Virus record (IMG/VR): IMGVR_UViG_3300037104_000756
Coordinates: 34,163-98,162 of that record
Length of the DNA stretch: 64,000 nt
Strand: one strand, 5' to 3'
DNA from: a virus
Shown: piece by piece, positions 56,922 through 64,000 of the stretch
How the letters are laid out: each line of letters opens with the position of its first letter
Numbering within the stretch: the first letter of the stretch is position 1
Notes under the pieces: model-generated
Told to the model about the DNA's origin: nothing
What the model saw: the letters and a program-made list of their open reading frames with translations, nothing else
Databases searched by the model: none
Program-made: the position numbers and the translations under genes

Positions 56922-57069
56922 AGCCCAGGCGTTCAAAGAAGTCTATGCCAAGACTCCGAAAACGGTCACAGCTACAGGCAAGACTGGCGAAGCTAAGAGG
57001 AAAATGTTGGTGGCTATTGCCTTGAGTAAGGCTGGAATGTCGAAGCCGGGGAAAAACGCCAGAAAGTAG
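56905..57069 (+). CDS. Small basic protein
   Basis: A 54-residue protein after GCGGAAGAACACC. Lys-rich (KRKMLVAIALSKAGMSK). Overlaps the previous gene. Confidence 0.55.
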   Translation: MTGMSKAQAFKEVYAKTPKTVTATGKTGEAKRKMLVAIALSKAGMSKPGKNARK

Positions 57070-57077
57070 GATATTAA

Positions 57078-57317
57078 ATGCCATCAGCAATTATAATCGG
57101 TCAAGGTGGTGGAGTCGGCGGCTCTGGCGGGTCTAACGCTTCCGTTGGTCTAAACGGCGGGATAGGACCCACCAGTTCAACCCAAATTGGAGATATCGTT
57201 GCCGGGGTTTTCACTGCATTCAGCGCCACTAACCCTGTGCCAATTACTGGGACCATCCTAGCCAACAACTCGTCGGTCCAACTGGGTCGCCAGTTCCCCC
57301 GGATGCTACTTTCATAG
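57078..57317 (+). CDS. Fibre protein, N-terminal part (frame broken)
   Basis: A 79-residue frame: Gly-rich start (GQGGGVGGSGGSN) then IGDIVAGVFTAFSATNPVPITGTIL. It stops at 57317, but the next frame continues the same kind of sequence without a start codon of its own, so both parts probably belong to one protein (see 57233-58930). Confidence 0.6.
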   Translation: MPSAIIIGQGGGVGGSGGSNASVGLNGGIGPTSSTQIGDIVAGVFTAFSATNPVPITGTILANNSSVQLGRQFPRMLLS

Positions 57318-58930
57318 GCGTCCAAGACGCCAGCGGGAATCTTGTCGGAGCGAGCGCCGCTAACCCTGTCCGCATAGACCCAACAGGCACGACAATCCAA
57401 CCTGTGAGCGGAACCATCGTTGTCTCGAACTTTCCTGCGACGCAACCTGTTTCAGGCACGATTACGGCAAATCAGGGAACTTCACCTTGGGTCGTCAGTC
57501 TCGCGAGTACGACCATTACAGGTAGCGTAGCCGTCACAGGAACTTTCTGGCAAGCAACCCAGCCCGTCAGCGGCACAATCACCGCGAATCAGGGAACATC
57601 GCCCTGGGTAGTCAGTAACGGCGGAACCTTCGCGGTTCAGGCATCCATCACAACTCTTGGTCAGCAGCTAGCCGCCGCGTCGGTGCCAGTTGTTCTGACC
57701 GCCGCGCAAATTACCGCGCTGACTCCGTTATCCACAGTTTCAGTTACACAAGGCACCTCACCTTGGGTAGTGTCTCTCGCTTCGACTACGATCACAGGAA
57801 CAGTTGCTGAAAATCTAACACAAGTAGCTGGAGTTGTTTTGGGTGCGACCGCCGTGACGGCATACGGTACTGCGCCTGCTGCCGCAAACGTACCTGGCGT
57901 CAACGCATTCATTACGAATACTCCTGCGGTCACTATTTCTACTGGAGCGGGACCTGTCGGTGGTACAGGTTCTTCGCTGAACGTGAACGTCACGAACACG
58001 GCCCCCGCAGTCGGGACGCTCACAAATAATAACGCGGCTCCAGCCGCCACCAATTTCGGAGTACTGCCCGCTCTTGCCAACGCCGCGAACCCAACTTGGA
58101 CGGAAGGCGACCAAGTTCTTTTATCCGAGGATTTATCTGGACACCTGCGTGTTGTTGCAACAGGCGCAGCAGCTACAGGCGCAGCAGTAGTTGGTAATCC
58201 TGTATTAGTTGCCGGTAAAGTTATAGCTACCGGCTTTGCTCAACCGCTCGCTGTAGACGGTCTCGGTGGTGTTTATGTGTCTGGTCTCCAGACGACAATA
58301 GGGGATGCTGTTTCTAATACAGTTGATCTCCAACTAGATGATAATCAAAATATTCTTCGTCAGGCAACTCTTCCATACATTTTTAATGGGACAACTTGGG
58401 ATCGAGCACGGTCGGCGGGGGTTTTCGCAGGGAGCGGCGTCGCCTCTACGGGAATTGCAGCTACTGTCCCCGCTGGTCAATACAGCGGCTCTGCTCCTCC
58501 TGTGTCTTTTGGGCAATATATTCCACTTCAAACAGACTACGCAGGTAGCTTGTTTGTGAAGCCGATTCGCCGCAGTACGACGGCAGCGTCGACCGCGATC
58601 ATTTCAAGTTCGTCAGCGGCAGTTACAGTTATGCCCGCTCAAGCGGCAGGTATCTTTGCGGACATCTCTAGTCTTGTTGTGACTACAACGCCAGCCGCTA
58701 CAGTATCTTTGCCTTTTACGCTGACTCTTTCGGACGGCACTGCTACATATGTTTGGGATATGGAAACGGGCGCTTTGGCGACATCCTCGGCGGATGGAAC
58801 ACTTTTGAATCTGGCTTTCAATCCCCCATTGCCCGCAACAACAGCAGCAACCGCTTGGACGATTGCAACTAACGTAGCAACAGTCACTGTTCACGCAGTA
58901 GCAGTTGCAGTTTTGCAGAAGGCTTCGTGA
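57233..58930 (+). CDS. Fibre/structural protein, C-terminal part (-1 frame)
   Basis: Frame open from 57233; the GTG at 57404 has no ribosome site. About 565 residues: two repeats of PATQPVSGTITANQGTSPWVVS-type units, then Thr/Ala-rich beta sequence and a C-terminal beta domain (FTLTLSDGTATYVWDME). The upstream part aligns as continuation of the 57078 frame by a -1 shift within 57233-57317. CCCCC at 57296-57300 is a possible slip site. A sequencing or assembly indel is equally possible. Confidence 0.6.
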   Translation, partial: PCANYWDHPSQQLVGPTGSPVPPDATFIGVQDASGNLVGASAANPVRIDPTGTTIQPVSGTIVVSNFPATQPVSGTITANQGTSPWVVSLASTTITGSVAVTGTFWQATQPVSGTITANQGTSPWVVSNGGTFAVQASITTLGQQLAAASVPVVLTAAQITALTPLSTVSVTQGTSPWVVSLASTTITGTVAENLTQVAGVVLGATAVTAYGTAPAAANVPGVNAFITNTPAVTISTGAGPVGGTGSSLNVNVTNTAPAVGTLTNNNAAPAATNFGVLPALANAANPTWTEGDQVLLSEDLSGHLRVVATGAAATGAAVVGNPVLVAGKVIATGFAQPLAVDGLGGVYVSGLQTTIGDAVSNTVDLQLDDNQNILRQATLPYIFNGTTWDRARSAGVFAGSGVASTGIAATVPAGQYSGSAPPVSFGQYIPLQTDYAGSLFVKPIRRSTTAASTAIISSSSAAVTVMPAQAAGIFADISSLVVTTTPAATVSLPFTLTLSDGTATYVWDMETGALATSSADGTLLNLAFNPPLPATTAATAWTIATNVATVTVHAVAVAVLQKAS

Positions 58931-58937
58931 GGATGCT

Positions 58938-59375
58938 ATGAAAATATCTCCCGAACAAAATAGAGCGTCTCAAAAGAAGTGGCGTGAGGCGCACCCAGAA
59001 GAAGCACGACTTAAACTTGAGAACCTTGTAAAGTTTCGTCAGTCTCCAGAAGGAAAACGCAGAGATAAAGAGAGAAAGAGCACAGAGGCATATACGACAT
59101 ACAATCGTGATGTACAGCTTCGTCATAAGTATGGAATCACAACTGCGGATAAGGAGCGGATGTATGCGGAGCAAGAAGGGTTATGTGGTTTTTGTGGACT
59201 GCCTTTACCCGATGCCTATAAGGCGTGTTATGACCATAATCACGAAACAGGAGAAGGCCGGGCGTTACTCCATACTCGCTGTAATTTGATTGTAGGAAAT
59301 CATGAAAACAAAGCTCTAGGCGCAAAGGTGGATGCATATCTTTCTAAGCACAAATTGACCAAGAAGGCGAGCTAA
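58938..59375 (+). CDS. Endonuclease VII-like HNH protein
   Basis: A 145-residue protein. CGFCGLPLPDAYKACYDHNH and GEGRALLHTRCNLIVG (about 85-125) form the nuclease core; the N-terminus is long, basic and coiled. GAGGATGCT ribosome site. Lodged between two structural genes, as expected for homing. Confidence 0.85.
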   Translation: MKISPEQNRASQKKWREAHPEEARLKLENLVKFRQSPEGKRRDKERKSTEAYTTYNRDVQLRHKYGITTADKERMYAEQEGLCGFCGLPLPDAYKACYDHNHETGEGRALLHTRCNLIVGNHENKALGAKVDAYLSKHKLTKKAS

Positions 59376-59376
59376 T

Positions 59377-60360
59377 ATGGCAAACATCGCAGCATTTCCG
59401 CTTGTTGTATCTATCGTTGGAGACGGGGTCGCTACGTCGGTTGTAGTCAATTTAGGATATACCCCTACCTCTGCTGCATTGACTGTTGCCTACAATGCAA
59501 ACTATGCGGATGTCTCCGCAAATATCTCTTCTGTTGTAGCTGGGAATTCAAACGTCACGATCAATTTTGTGGCTCCGTTTAGCGGCGCAATTCAAGTAGT
59601 GTTGGCGTTGTCCAGTGCAACCTGCGCTAGTGCTCAATTGCAGCCCGTTCTCGTCCAGCCGCGTGCGACCGCAGGCGTGAGGTTTGCTCAGGTTGCCACG
59701 TCAGCCGTAACCAACGTGCCCGTCAACAAAACCGTGTACACGGAACAGTCCACGAATGCACAGCGGTCGTTCTCGTCTTCATCCGCCAACGACAGTGCCG
59801 CAGGCACGGGCTGCCGAACCATAGCCGTCCACTACCTCGACCAGACTGGCGCAGGCCCGTTCATCGAGATCGTGACCTTGAACGGCACGACCCCGGTCAA
59901 TACGGTCGGCACAAACATTTGCTTCATTGATGTTGTCCTTGCCATAACCGTAGGAAGCACGGGATCGAACGTCGGCACGATCACTATGTTCACGGCAACC
60001 GCAGGCGGCGGCACCGCGATCTGCACCATAGCACCCACTGACAACCGCACGCTCCTTTGCCATCGTTACACTCCTACTGGGGTCACAACTTATTTCACGG
60101 GCATTACAGTCGGTTCCACCAGCACGACGACAGCGCAGGGAGGTATTTACACCTTGGCATCACAGAAGATTCCCACGGCAAACAATCCGTTCAATTCTAT
60201 TAGCGGGGACCTCGTGCTGTTCGGACAAGCGTCAAGCCTCACCCGCGCGTACACTTCGCCGATTGCGGTTGTTGGCCCGGCACGCACTCGTGTGATCGTC
60301 ACACCGGGAGCCGCAGCCAGTCTTATTTTTTACGGGGCGATTGACTTCTTCGAGGTATGA
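59377..60360 (+). CDS. Structural protein
   Basis: A 327-residue beta-rich protein. Residues 1-85 resemble small Ig-like domains (VTINFVAPFSGAIQVVLAL); the rest is Thr/Ser/Gly-rich and ends in FYGAIDFFEV. Surrounded by fibre genes, so probably a virion component. Confidence 0.6.
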   Translation: MANIAAFPLVVSIVGDGVATSVVVNLGYTPTSAALTVAYNANYADVSANISSVVAGNSNVTINFVAPFSGAIQVVLALSSATCASAQLQPVLVQPRATAGVRFAQVATSAVTNVPVNKTVYTEQSTNAQRSFSSSSANDSAAGTGCRTIAVHYLDQTGAGPFIEIVTLNGTTPVNTVGTNICFIDVVLAITVGSTGSNVGTITMFTATAGGGTAICTIAPTDNRTLLCHRYTPTGVTTYFTGITVGSTSTTTAQGGIYTLASQKIPTANNPFNSISGDLVLFGQASSLTRAYTSPIAVVGPARTRVIVTPGAAASLIFYGAIDFFEV

Positions 60361-60512
60361 TGGACATGGGTCATGATATTTAAACAATCAAACCAAGGAG
60401 CGATAGGGTCGGCGACCTTGGCGGTCGCATACTCTTCAAACTTAACTTTAGGCTCTTTCTTAATTGCAACCGTCCAAATCAGCGGCAGGAGCAGCAGTAA
60501 ACGCGACACCAT
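60330..60512 (-). CDS. Possible small exported protein
   Basis: A 60-residue minus-strand frame with a hydrophobic start (MVSRLLLLLPLIWTVAI). On the minus strand, TTGTCC and TAGATG lie 17 bases apart just upstream. No ribosome site. It is the best candidate in the 294-base gap 60361-60654. Confidence 0.35.
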   Translation of the reverse strand: MVSRLLLLLPLIWTVAIKKEPKVKFEEYATAKVADPIAPWFDCLNIMTHVHHTSKKSIAP

Positions 60513-60654
60513 CTACGATTGATTGGGTATTCGGACAAGCCAACGGGCAGGAGTTAGTTTTGCGGGGGGGTGGGCGAGTTTTTTGGTATCTTAATGAGCG
60601 CCGTCGGAACAACCCCCATCATGGATGTTTGCATAGAATGGACGGAGGAGTGAT

Positions 60655-60897
60655 ATGTCACTGGTTTACGTGTACGCACTACTAGTTGTGATTCTCGGGT
60701 TAGAAATTCACCTCGCGGTCAGCGTGGGATATCTGGTCACTCTCGCGCGCCAGGAGCCGAACATCGCGGCTTCGCCAGTGACTCCTGAACTTCCTGCAAC
60801 TCCTGCGACGTGCGGGTCCTGCCATCGCGCGGTCGCTCGATATACCATAACCGAGACGGGGATCGTCTGCGTGAACTGCAAACCTTTGCCGAAATAA
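60655..60897 (+). CDS. Membrane-anchored zinc-ribbon protein
   Basis: An 80-residue protein after GGAGGAGTGAT. N-terminal helix (VYVYALLVVILGLEIHLAVSV), Pro-rich linker, then CGSCHR...CVNC zinc ribbon at the C-terminus. Confidence 0.65.
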   Translation: MSLVYVYALLVVILGLEIHLAVSVGYLVTLARQEPNIAASPVTPELPATPATCGSCHRAVARYTITETGIVCVNCKPLPK

Positions 60898-60919
60898 GAC
60901 TTCACATTTCATAGGTAGA
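60896..60919 (+). promoter_or_regulatory. AAGACT-class element
   Basis: AAGACT, TCACATTT, CATAG, GTAGAG. Close to consensus; ten bases before the next ATG. Confidence 0.65.
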
Positions 60920-60929
60920 GGGATTGCGC

Positions 60930-61133
60930 ATGGCCCATAGTTTAGGTGCTGCTTTGTCTGGATTGAAATCCCCAGGAGCAGGTCACACCCCTGTTGGCGC
61001 TCACGGGCGCGCGGCAGTACGGGCGCTCGGTCGCACAAAAACGACAGGCAACTTTGCAAAGATTGAAAAAGCTAAGGGTCGGGGAGCCGCTATCGGCGCG
61101 TATCAGAATGCTTTGAAAGCGCATAAGGGATAA
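60930..61133 (+). CDS. Small basic virion-associated protein candidate
   Basis: A 67-residue protein, Gly/Ala/Lys-rich. GAGGG ribosome site. First gene behind an AAGACT element; function is unknown. Confidence 0.55.
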   Translation: MAHSLGAALSGLKSPGAGHTPVGAHGRAAVRALGRTKTTGNFAKIEKAKGRGAAIGAYQNALKAHKG

Positions 61134-61138
61134 TCCAA

Positions 61139-61501
61139 ATGCCGCAGAATGACGCAATCACCAAAGCTTTATCTAGTGCGAAGTCTGCGCTTGGACACGC
61201 AAACGCCACTTTCCCTAGTTCTGCGGTGAGTACGCCTGCCAAGACGGCGGTAGCTGCAGCGGTTCCAAAGGCAGCATCGATAGGCGAGGAACTGAACGCA
61301 AAAAAGGCCAACGTCGACCAATATATGAAGACGCTGCCTAAGCTGCACAAGGGCGGTCCAGTCCTGAAGACAGGAGCGTACCAATTGAAGGCAGGCGAGC
61401 ATGTGCTCACCATGTCCGAGGCGGCAACAGCGCGCAAGCACGCAATTATGGCGAGTGGAGTGAAATCTTTGGCGAGACCAGGGAAAGCAAAAAAATCCTA
61501 G
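61139..61501 (+). CDS. Structural-type protein with GG..TG..L..GE motif
   Basis: A 120-residue protein. LHKGGPVLKTGAYQLKAGEHVL (about 69-90) is a short beta motif seen in many phage structural proteins. N-terminus Ala-rich, C-terminus Lys-rich. Confidence 0.6.
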   Translation: MPQNDAITKALSSAKSALGHANATFPSSAVSTPAKTAVAAAVPKAASIGEELNAKKANVDQYMKTLPKLHKGGPVLKTGAYQLKAGEHVLTMSEAATARKHAIMASGVKSLARPGKAKKS

Positions 61502-61511
61502 AGGAGTTGTT

Positions 61512-61820
61512 ATGATCAAAGCAATTGGAAATAGCGGACGTGAAAAGGCACCCACACCGAAGTCGGTGATGGTGTTCAAAGGTATTAAAGGGTTGGTTGC
61601 ATCGGGACCAGGGACAAAGAAAACCCCTGTGATACCGAAAGTGCGCCCAGAGCAAAACGAAGGTGCGAAGATTCCGCAGGACGCAATGAAGAAGACTCCA
61701 ACCATGACTCCCGCGAAGACCGCCATGAAGACGGTCAAGAGTGGGAGAGTCAGCGTCGCCCCGGGGATTCGACCCGAAGGCGCAATAAAACGGGATAGCG
61801 CGAGCGTGATTAAGCCTTAA
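61512..61820 (+). CDS. Basic disordered protein
   Basis: A 102-residue Lys/Pro/Thr-rich protein. GAGGAG ribosome site. Could bind DNA or the capsid lumen; no domain. Confidence 0.55.
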   Translation: MIKAIGNSGREKAPTPKSVMVFKGIKGLVASGPGTKKTPVIPKVRPEQNEGAKIPQDAMKKTPTMTPAKTAMKTVKSGRVSVAPGIRPEGAIKRDSASVIKP

Positions 61821-61850
61821 TTTGTGGTAAAACGGGGCTGGAGGACATTC

Positions 61851-62378
61851 ATGAGAGCGCCGTTCAAAGATATGACAGGGCAACGGTTTGGAAAACTGGT
61901 TGCGCAAGGGGCTTTTGATCTGGTGGGGCATAATCGTCCTTGGATTTGTGAATGCGACTGTGGAAACATCACTACGGTTTTCGCGCACACTCTTCGTAGA
62001 GGAAGAACCAAAAGCTGCGGAGAATGCACAATGCATGGGCATCGGCAACCGGGAGTCGCAGCGAGAAATCAAGTTTGGCATCAGTACAAGTCCAGTGCAT
62101 CGAAACGAAAAGTGGTTTGGGGTTTAACGGCTGAAGACTTTGATCGGTTGACGGGGCTGCCGTGCAGGTACTGCGGAATACCGCCGTCGAAAGTGGAGTC
62201 GGGACCCAACGGCACATTCATTTATAGCGGAATTGATCGCGTAGATAACAAGCGGGGGTACTTAGTGAACAACACAGTGCCCTGCTGTCGGACATGCAAT
62301 CAAGCCAAGCACTGTATGAACGTGGATGATTTTTTGAGTTGGGCAAGACGAGTGGAAAAATTTAACGAGGTGAATTAA
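61851..62378 (+). CDS. HNH endonuclease with zinc-ribbon N-terminus
   Basis: A 175-residue protein. GQRFGKLVAQG and CECDCGN...SCGEC form the N-terminal zinc/NUMOD-like part; CRYCGIPP, GIDRVDNKRGYLVNNTVPCC and CNQAKH are the HNH core (about 112-160). GGAGG ribosome site fixes the ATG. Probable homing endonuclease. Confidence 0.88.
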   Translation: MRAPFKDMTGQRFGKLVAQGAFDLVGHNRPWICECDCGNITTVFAHTLRRGRTKSCGECTMHGHRQPGVAARNQVWHQYKSSASKRKVVWGLTAEDFDRLTGLPCRYCGIPPSKVESGPNGTFIYSGIDRVDNKRGYLVNNTVPCCRTCNQAKHCMNVDDFLSWARRVEKFNEVN

Positions 62379-62379
62379 C

Positions 62380-63006
62380 ATGGGCATTCCGAGGACGATT
62401 GGTGCAGTTTCTGTAGGGGCTCTTCCCCCCACTCCCGTATACACGGGCTCAGTGCTCGCGGCTGCAAGTTTCAGTATTTTGAGTGGGATTGCTACGATTG
62501 TCCTTACGCCGACGATCCCAACCACCGGCTATAATGGCGCAAATGGGTATCCAATCCAGAATGCTACAACTAAATCACAGTTTGATATCCATGGAGGAGT
62601 CGCTCCCGGTATTTCTGGAATGGGACAACAGGTCACCCTCTGGGGTTTTACCACCGCGACATATTTCAATGGGAAAACCGTCACCGTTTTGGATTGCAAT
62701 CCGGCAGCGAATTCATTCCGATTCTATTTCAATCACGCGGATGTGAATTCGACAGCGGATGCAGGACATACAGCAGCCTCGCCGTTTCAACACTATCGAG
62801 TTGTGCGTCTTGAATGCTCTCTGACCTTGGGCACCGACCTGATTTATGTCGGCGATCTCAACGTCAGTTCAACTCGATATTTCGCTGTTCTTTCTTTGAC
62901 AGGTCAATTCTCTATCGAAATTGCGAGTGAAAACATTCCAGCAGATCGCATCTGGATCACCGGCACCGGAGCATCAGATAGCGTTCAGGTCAGTTTGATT
63001 TACTAA
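62380..63006 (+). CDS. Structural protein
   Basis: A 208-residue beta-rich protein beginning one base after the endonuclease stop. IATIVLTPTIP, VTLWGFTTATYFNGKTVTVLD resembles the inserted beta domains of the 13586 and 16452 proteins. Probably a virion component. Confidence 0.6.
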   Translation: MGIPRTIGAVSVGALPPTPVYTGSVLAAASFSILSGIATIVLTPTIPTTGYNGANGYPIQNATTKSQFDIHGGVAPGISGMGQQVTLWGFTTATYFNGKTVTVLDCNPAANSFRFYFNHADVNSTADAGHTAASPFQHYRVVRLECSLTLGTDLIYVGDLNVSSTRYFAVLSLTGQFSIEIASENIPADRIWITGTGASDSVQVSLIY

Positions 63007-63018
63007 CGAGGGGTTTTC

Positions 63019-64000
63019 ATGGCGGTTATAGGCGGAACAGAAATCTGTGCATCGTTTCGAATTGGCGCAAGTAGTGTGGTCGCGTCTATCAATGGTTTGA
63101 CTGGTGCGGTCATTCTCGCTGCTGGTACCGGGATCACTCTCACGCCAGCGGGAAATACGATTACGATTGCCAGTACGGGAATTACCGGCAGTGGGTCAGC
63201 AGGGCAGGTAGCTATTTTTAACGGCAGTGGTGTACTCATAAGTAGCGCCGGTTTTGAAGCTGTAGGGGCATCAATCCAAATAGGGAACATTGGCGCAGGA
63301 CCTGCTCTCATTCAATTTCTAGGCACAACCAGTGGGGCGGCAGCGATTGGTGTGGCAGCTATTGCAGGGTCATCCAATCTAATTCTTCTGCCTCTTGCTT
63401 CAGGAACTATCGGTCAAGTTCTAAGTACTGATGGGAACAGTCCTCAGCAAACCAGTTGGATTTCAGCAGTCACCAGCCTAAATGGCCTTACGGGAGCGGT
63501 TATTTTTGCGGCGGGAAGCGGGGTCACACTGACTCCAGTGGGAAATACGGTCACGATTGCCAGCGCGGGATTGGCGGCGACTGGCGTAGTTCAAGTCGCT
63601 GCTGTGCAGCTATCTGCAGCCCAAATGTTGGCTCTAGCTACGACACCTGTGACGCTGATAGCCGCGCCCGGATCAGGATTTGCCATCATCCCCATACATG
63701 TTGGGTTTCGAGAGCACTTCGTCAGTGCCGCGTATGTAGTGACTGGTGCAAATTTATCTATACTCTATGCTAATGGGCAATCACCTGCAAATGGGATGGG
63801 CTCTTTTGGTTCGGGAACGGGTGTTCTGGATCAGACTTCCAGCCGATCTAGAATGTTTGCAGCCACCGCCAGCAGCGGAATTACTGTCAACTCCAACGCC
63901 GATAATCAAGCTTTACAAGTTCAAAATGTGGGTACTGCCTATACCACAGGAGATGGACTTGTGACCTTTGTTGTGGATTATATGATCGTTCCTAGCTCAC
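63019..64000 (+). CDS. Tail fibre protein, 5' part (runs off the window)
   Basis: The frame is open from the ATG at 63019 (GAGGGG upstream) to the last base, at least 327 residues. Two repeats SINGLTGAVI...GxGxTLTPxGNTxTIAS (about 27-55 and 154-183) are typical of phage fibre shafts; between them LPLASGTIGQVLSTDGN is another fibre motif. The 3' end is missing. Confidence 0.8.
   Translation, partial: MAVIGGTEICASFRIGASSVVASINGLTGAVILAAGTGITLTPAGNTITIASTGITGSGSAGQVAIFNGSGVLISSAGFEAVGASIQIGNIGAGPALIQFLGTTSGAAAIGVAAIAGSSNLILLPLASGTIGQVLSTDGNSPQQTSWISAVTSLNGLTGAVIFAAGSGVTLTPVGNTVTIASAGLAATGVVQVAAVQLSAAQMLALATTPVTLIAAPGSGFAIIPIHVGFREHFVSAAYVVTGANLSILYANGQSPANGMGSFGSGTGVLDQTSSRSRMFAATASSGITVNSNADNQALQVQNVGTAYTTGDGLVTFVVDYMIVPSS

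Noticed and set aside
1-64000. CRISPR array, insertion sequence, integrase or attachment site
   Set aside because: No regularly spaced direct repeats, transposase motifs or integrase motifs were seen. Tandem repeats that do occur are protein repeats within fibre genes.

Overview
The window reads as one contiguous piece of a large lytic-type phage genome. There are no rRNA genes, no ordinary tRNA genes and no bacterial housekeeping operons. Genes are short, overlap by ATGA or GTGA, and are packed head to tail in blocks on both strands. The structural order (coat-like proteins, tail-tubular-A-like, fibre, very long nozzle-like protein, then four or five Ala/Gln-rich internal-virion-like proteins) matches a podovirus plan. 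A Gram-negative host is suggested by the signal peptides, a lipobox, a beta-barrel-like exported protein and an RlpA-like enzyme. The host itself cannot be named from this sequence.

Layout. 1-4.5 kb: nucleotide metabolism (ThyX and a short class II ribonucleotide reductase) interleaved with HNH/endonuclease VII genes. 4.5-10 kb: small hypothetical and zinc-ribbon genes, a GH108 endolysin and an exported barrel-like protein. 10-27 kb: virion module. It has two paralogous coat-like proteins, one carrying an inserted ice-binding-like (DUF3494) domain, then tail and internal virion proteins. 27-33.5 kb: a minus-strand block (HNH, a 459-aa HTH+KOW protein, SprT-like and RlpA-like proteins, a SWIM-finger protein) and a plus-strand trio of exported Ig-fold proteins. 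33.44-33.93 kb: a circularly permuted two-piece tmRNA gene with promoter and terminator. 34-36.4 kb: a minus-strand operon of tiny zinc/membrane proteins behind a ~350-nt structured leader or ncRNA. 36.5-39.4 kb: a repeat-rich fibre/adhesin. 39.4-42.6 kb: three more minus-strand units. 42.7-46.3 kb: a plus-strand run of tiny accessory genes. 46.35-47.15 kb: a gene-free region with strong palindromes. 47.2-53.7 kb: small genes, exported proteins, an endonuclease VII and a trypsin-like protease. 54-56.6 kb: GroEL, GroES and a small terminase. 56.6-64 kb: further fibre and structural genes, one with a reading-frame break, plus two endonucleases; the last gene runs off the end.

Regulation. Three promoter classes can be read directly. 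(1) Sigma70-like promoters (TTGACA, 17-18 bp, TAnnnT), several placing the -10 box only six bases from the ATG, so predicting leaderless mRNAs. (2) Six minus-strand sigma70-like promoters, all with exactly 17-bp spacing and all carrying a palindrome AGTAC-N4-GTAC two bases upstream of the -35 box: a phage regulon. (3) Eleven plus-strand copies of AAGACT-N8-CATAG, almost all in intergenic gaps and mostly ahead of virion genes: a candidate phage-specific late promoter. Together these suggest a programme in which host-type promoters fire first, the palindrome-controlled minus-strand accessory units are coordinately switched, and the AAGACT class drives virion genes. The tmRNA, chaperonin pair and nucleotide enzymes would support host-independent late protein and DNA synthesis. 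Functions are inferred from motifs only; no database search was run.
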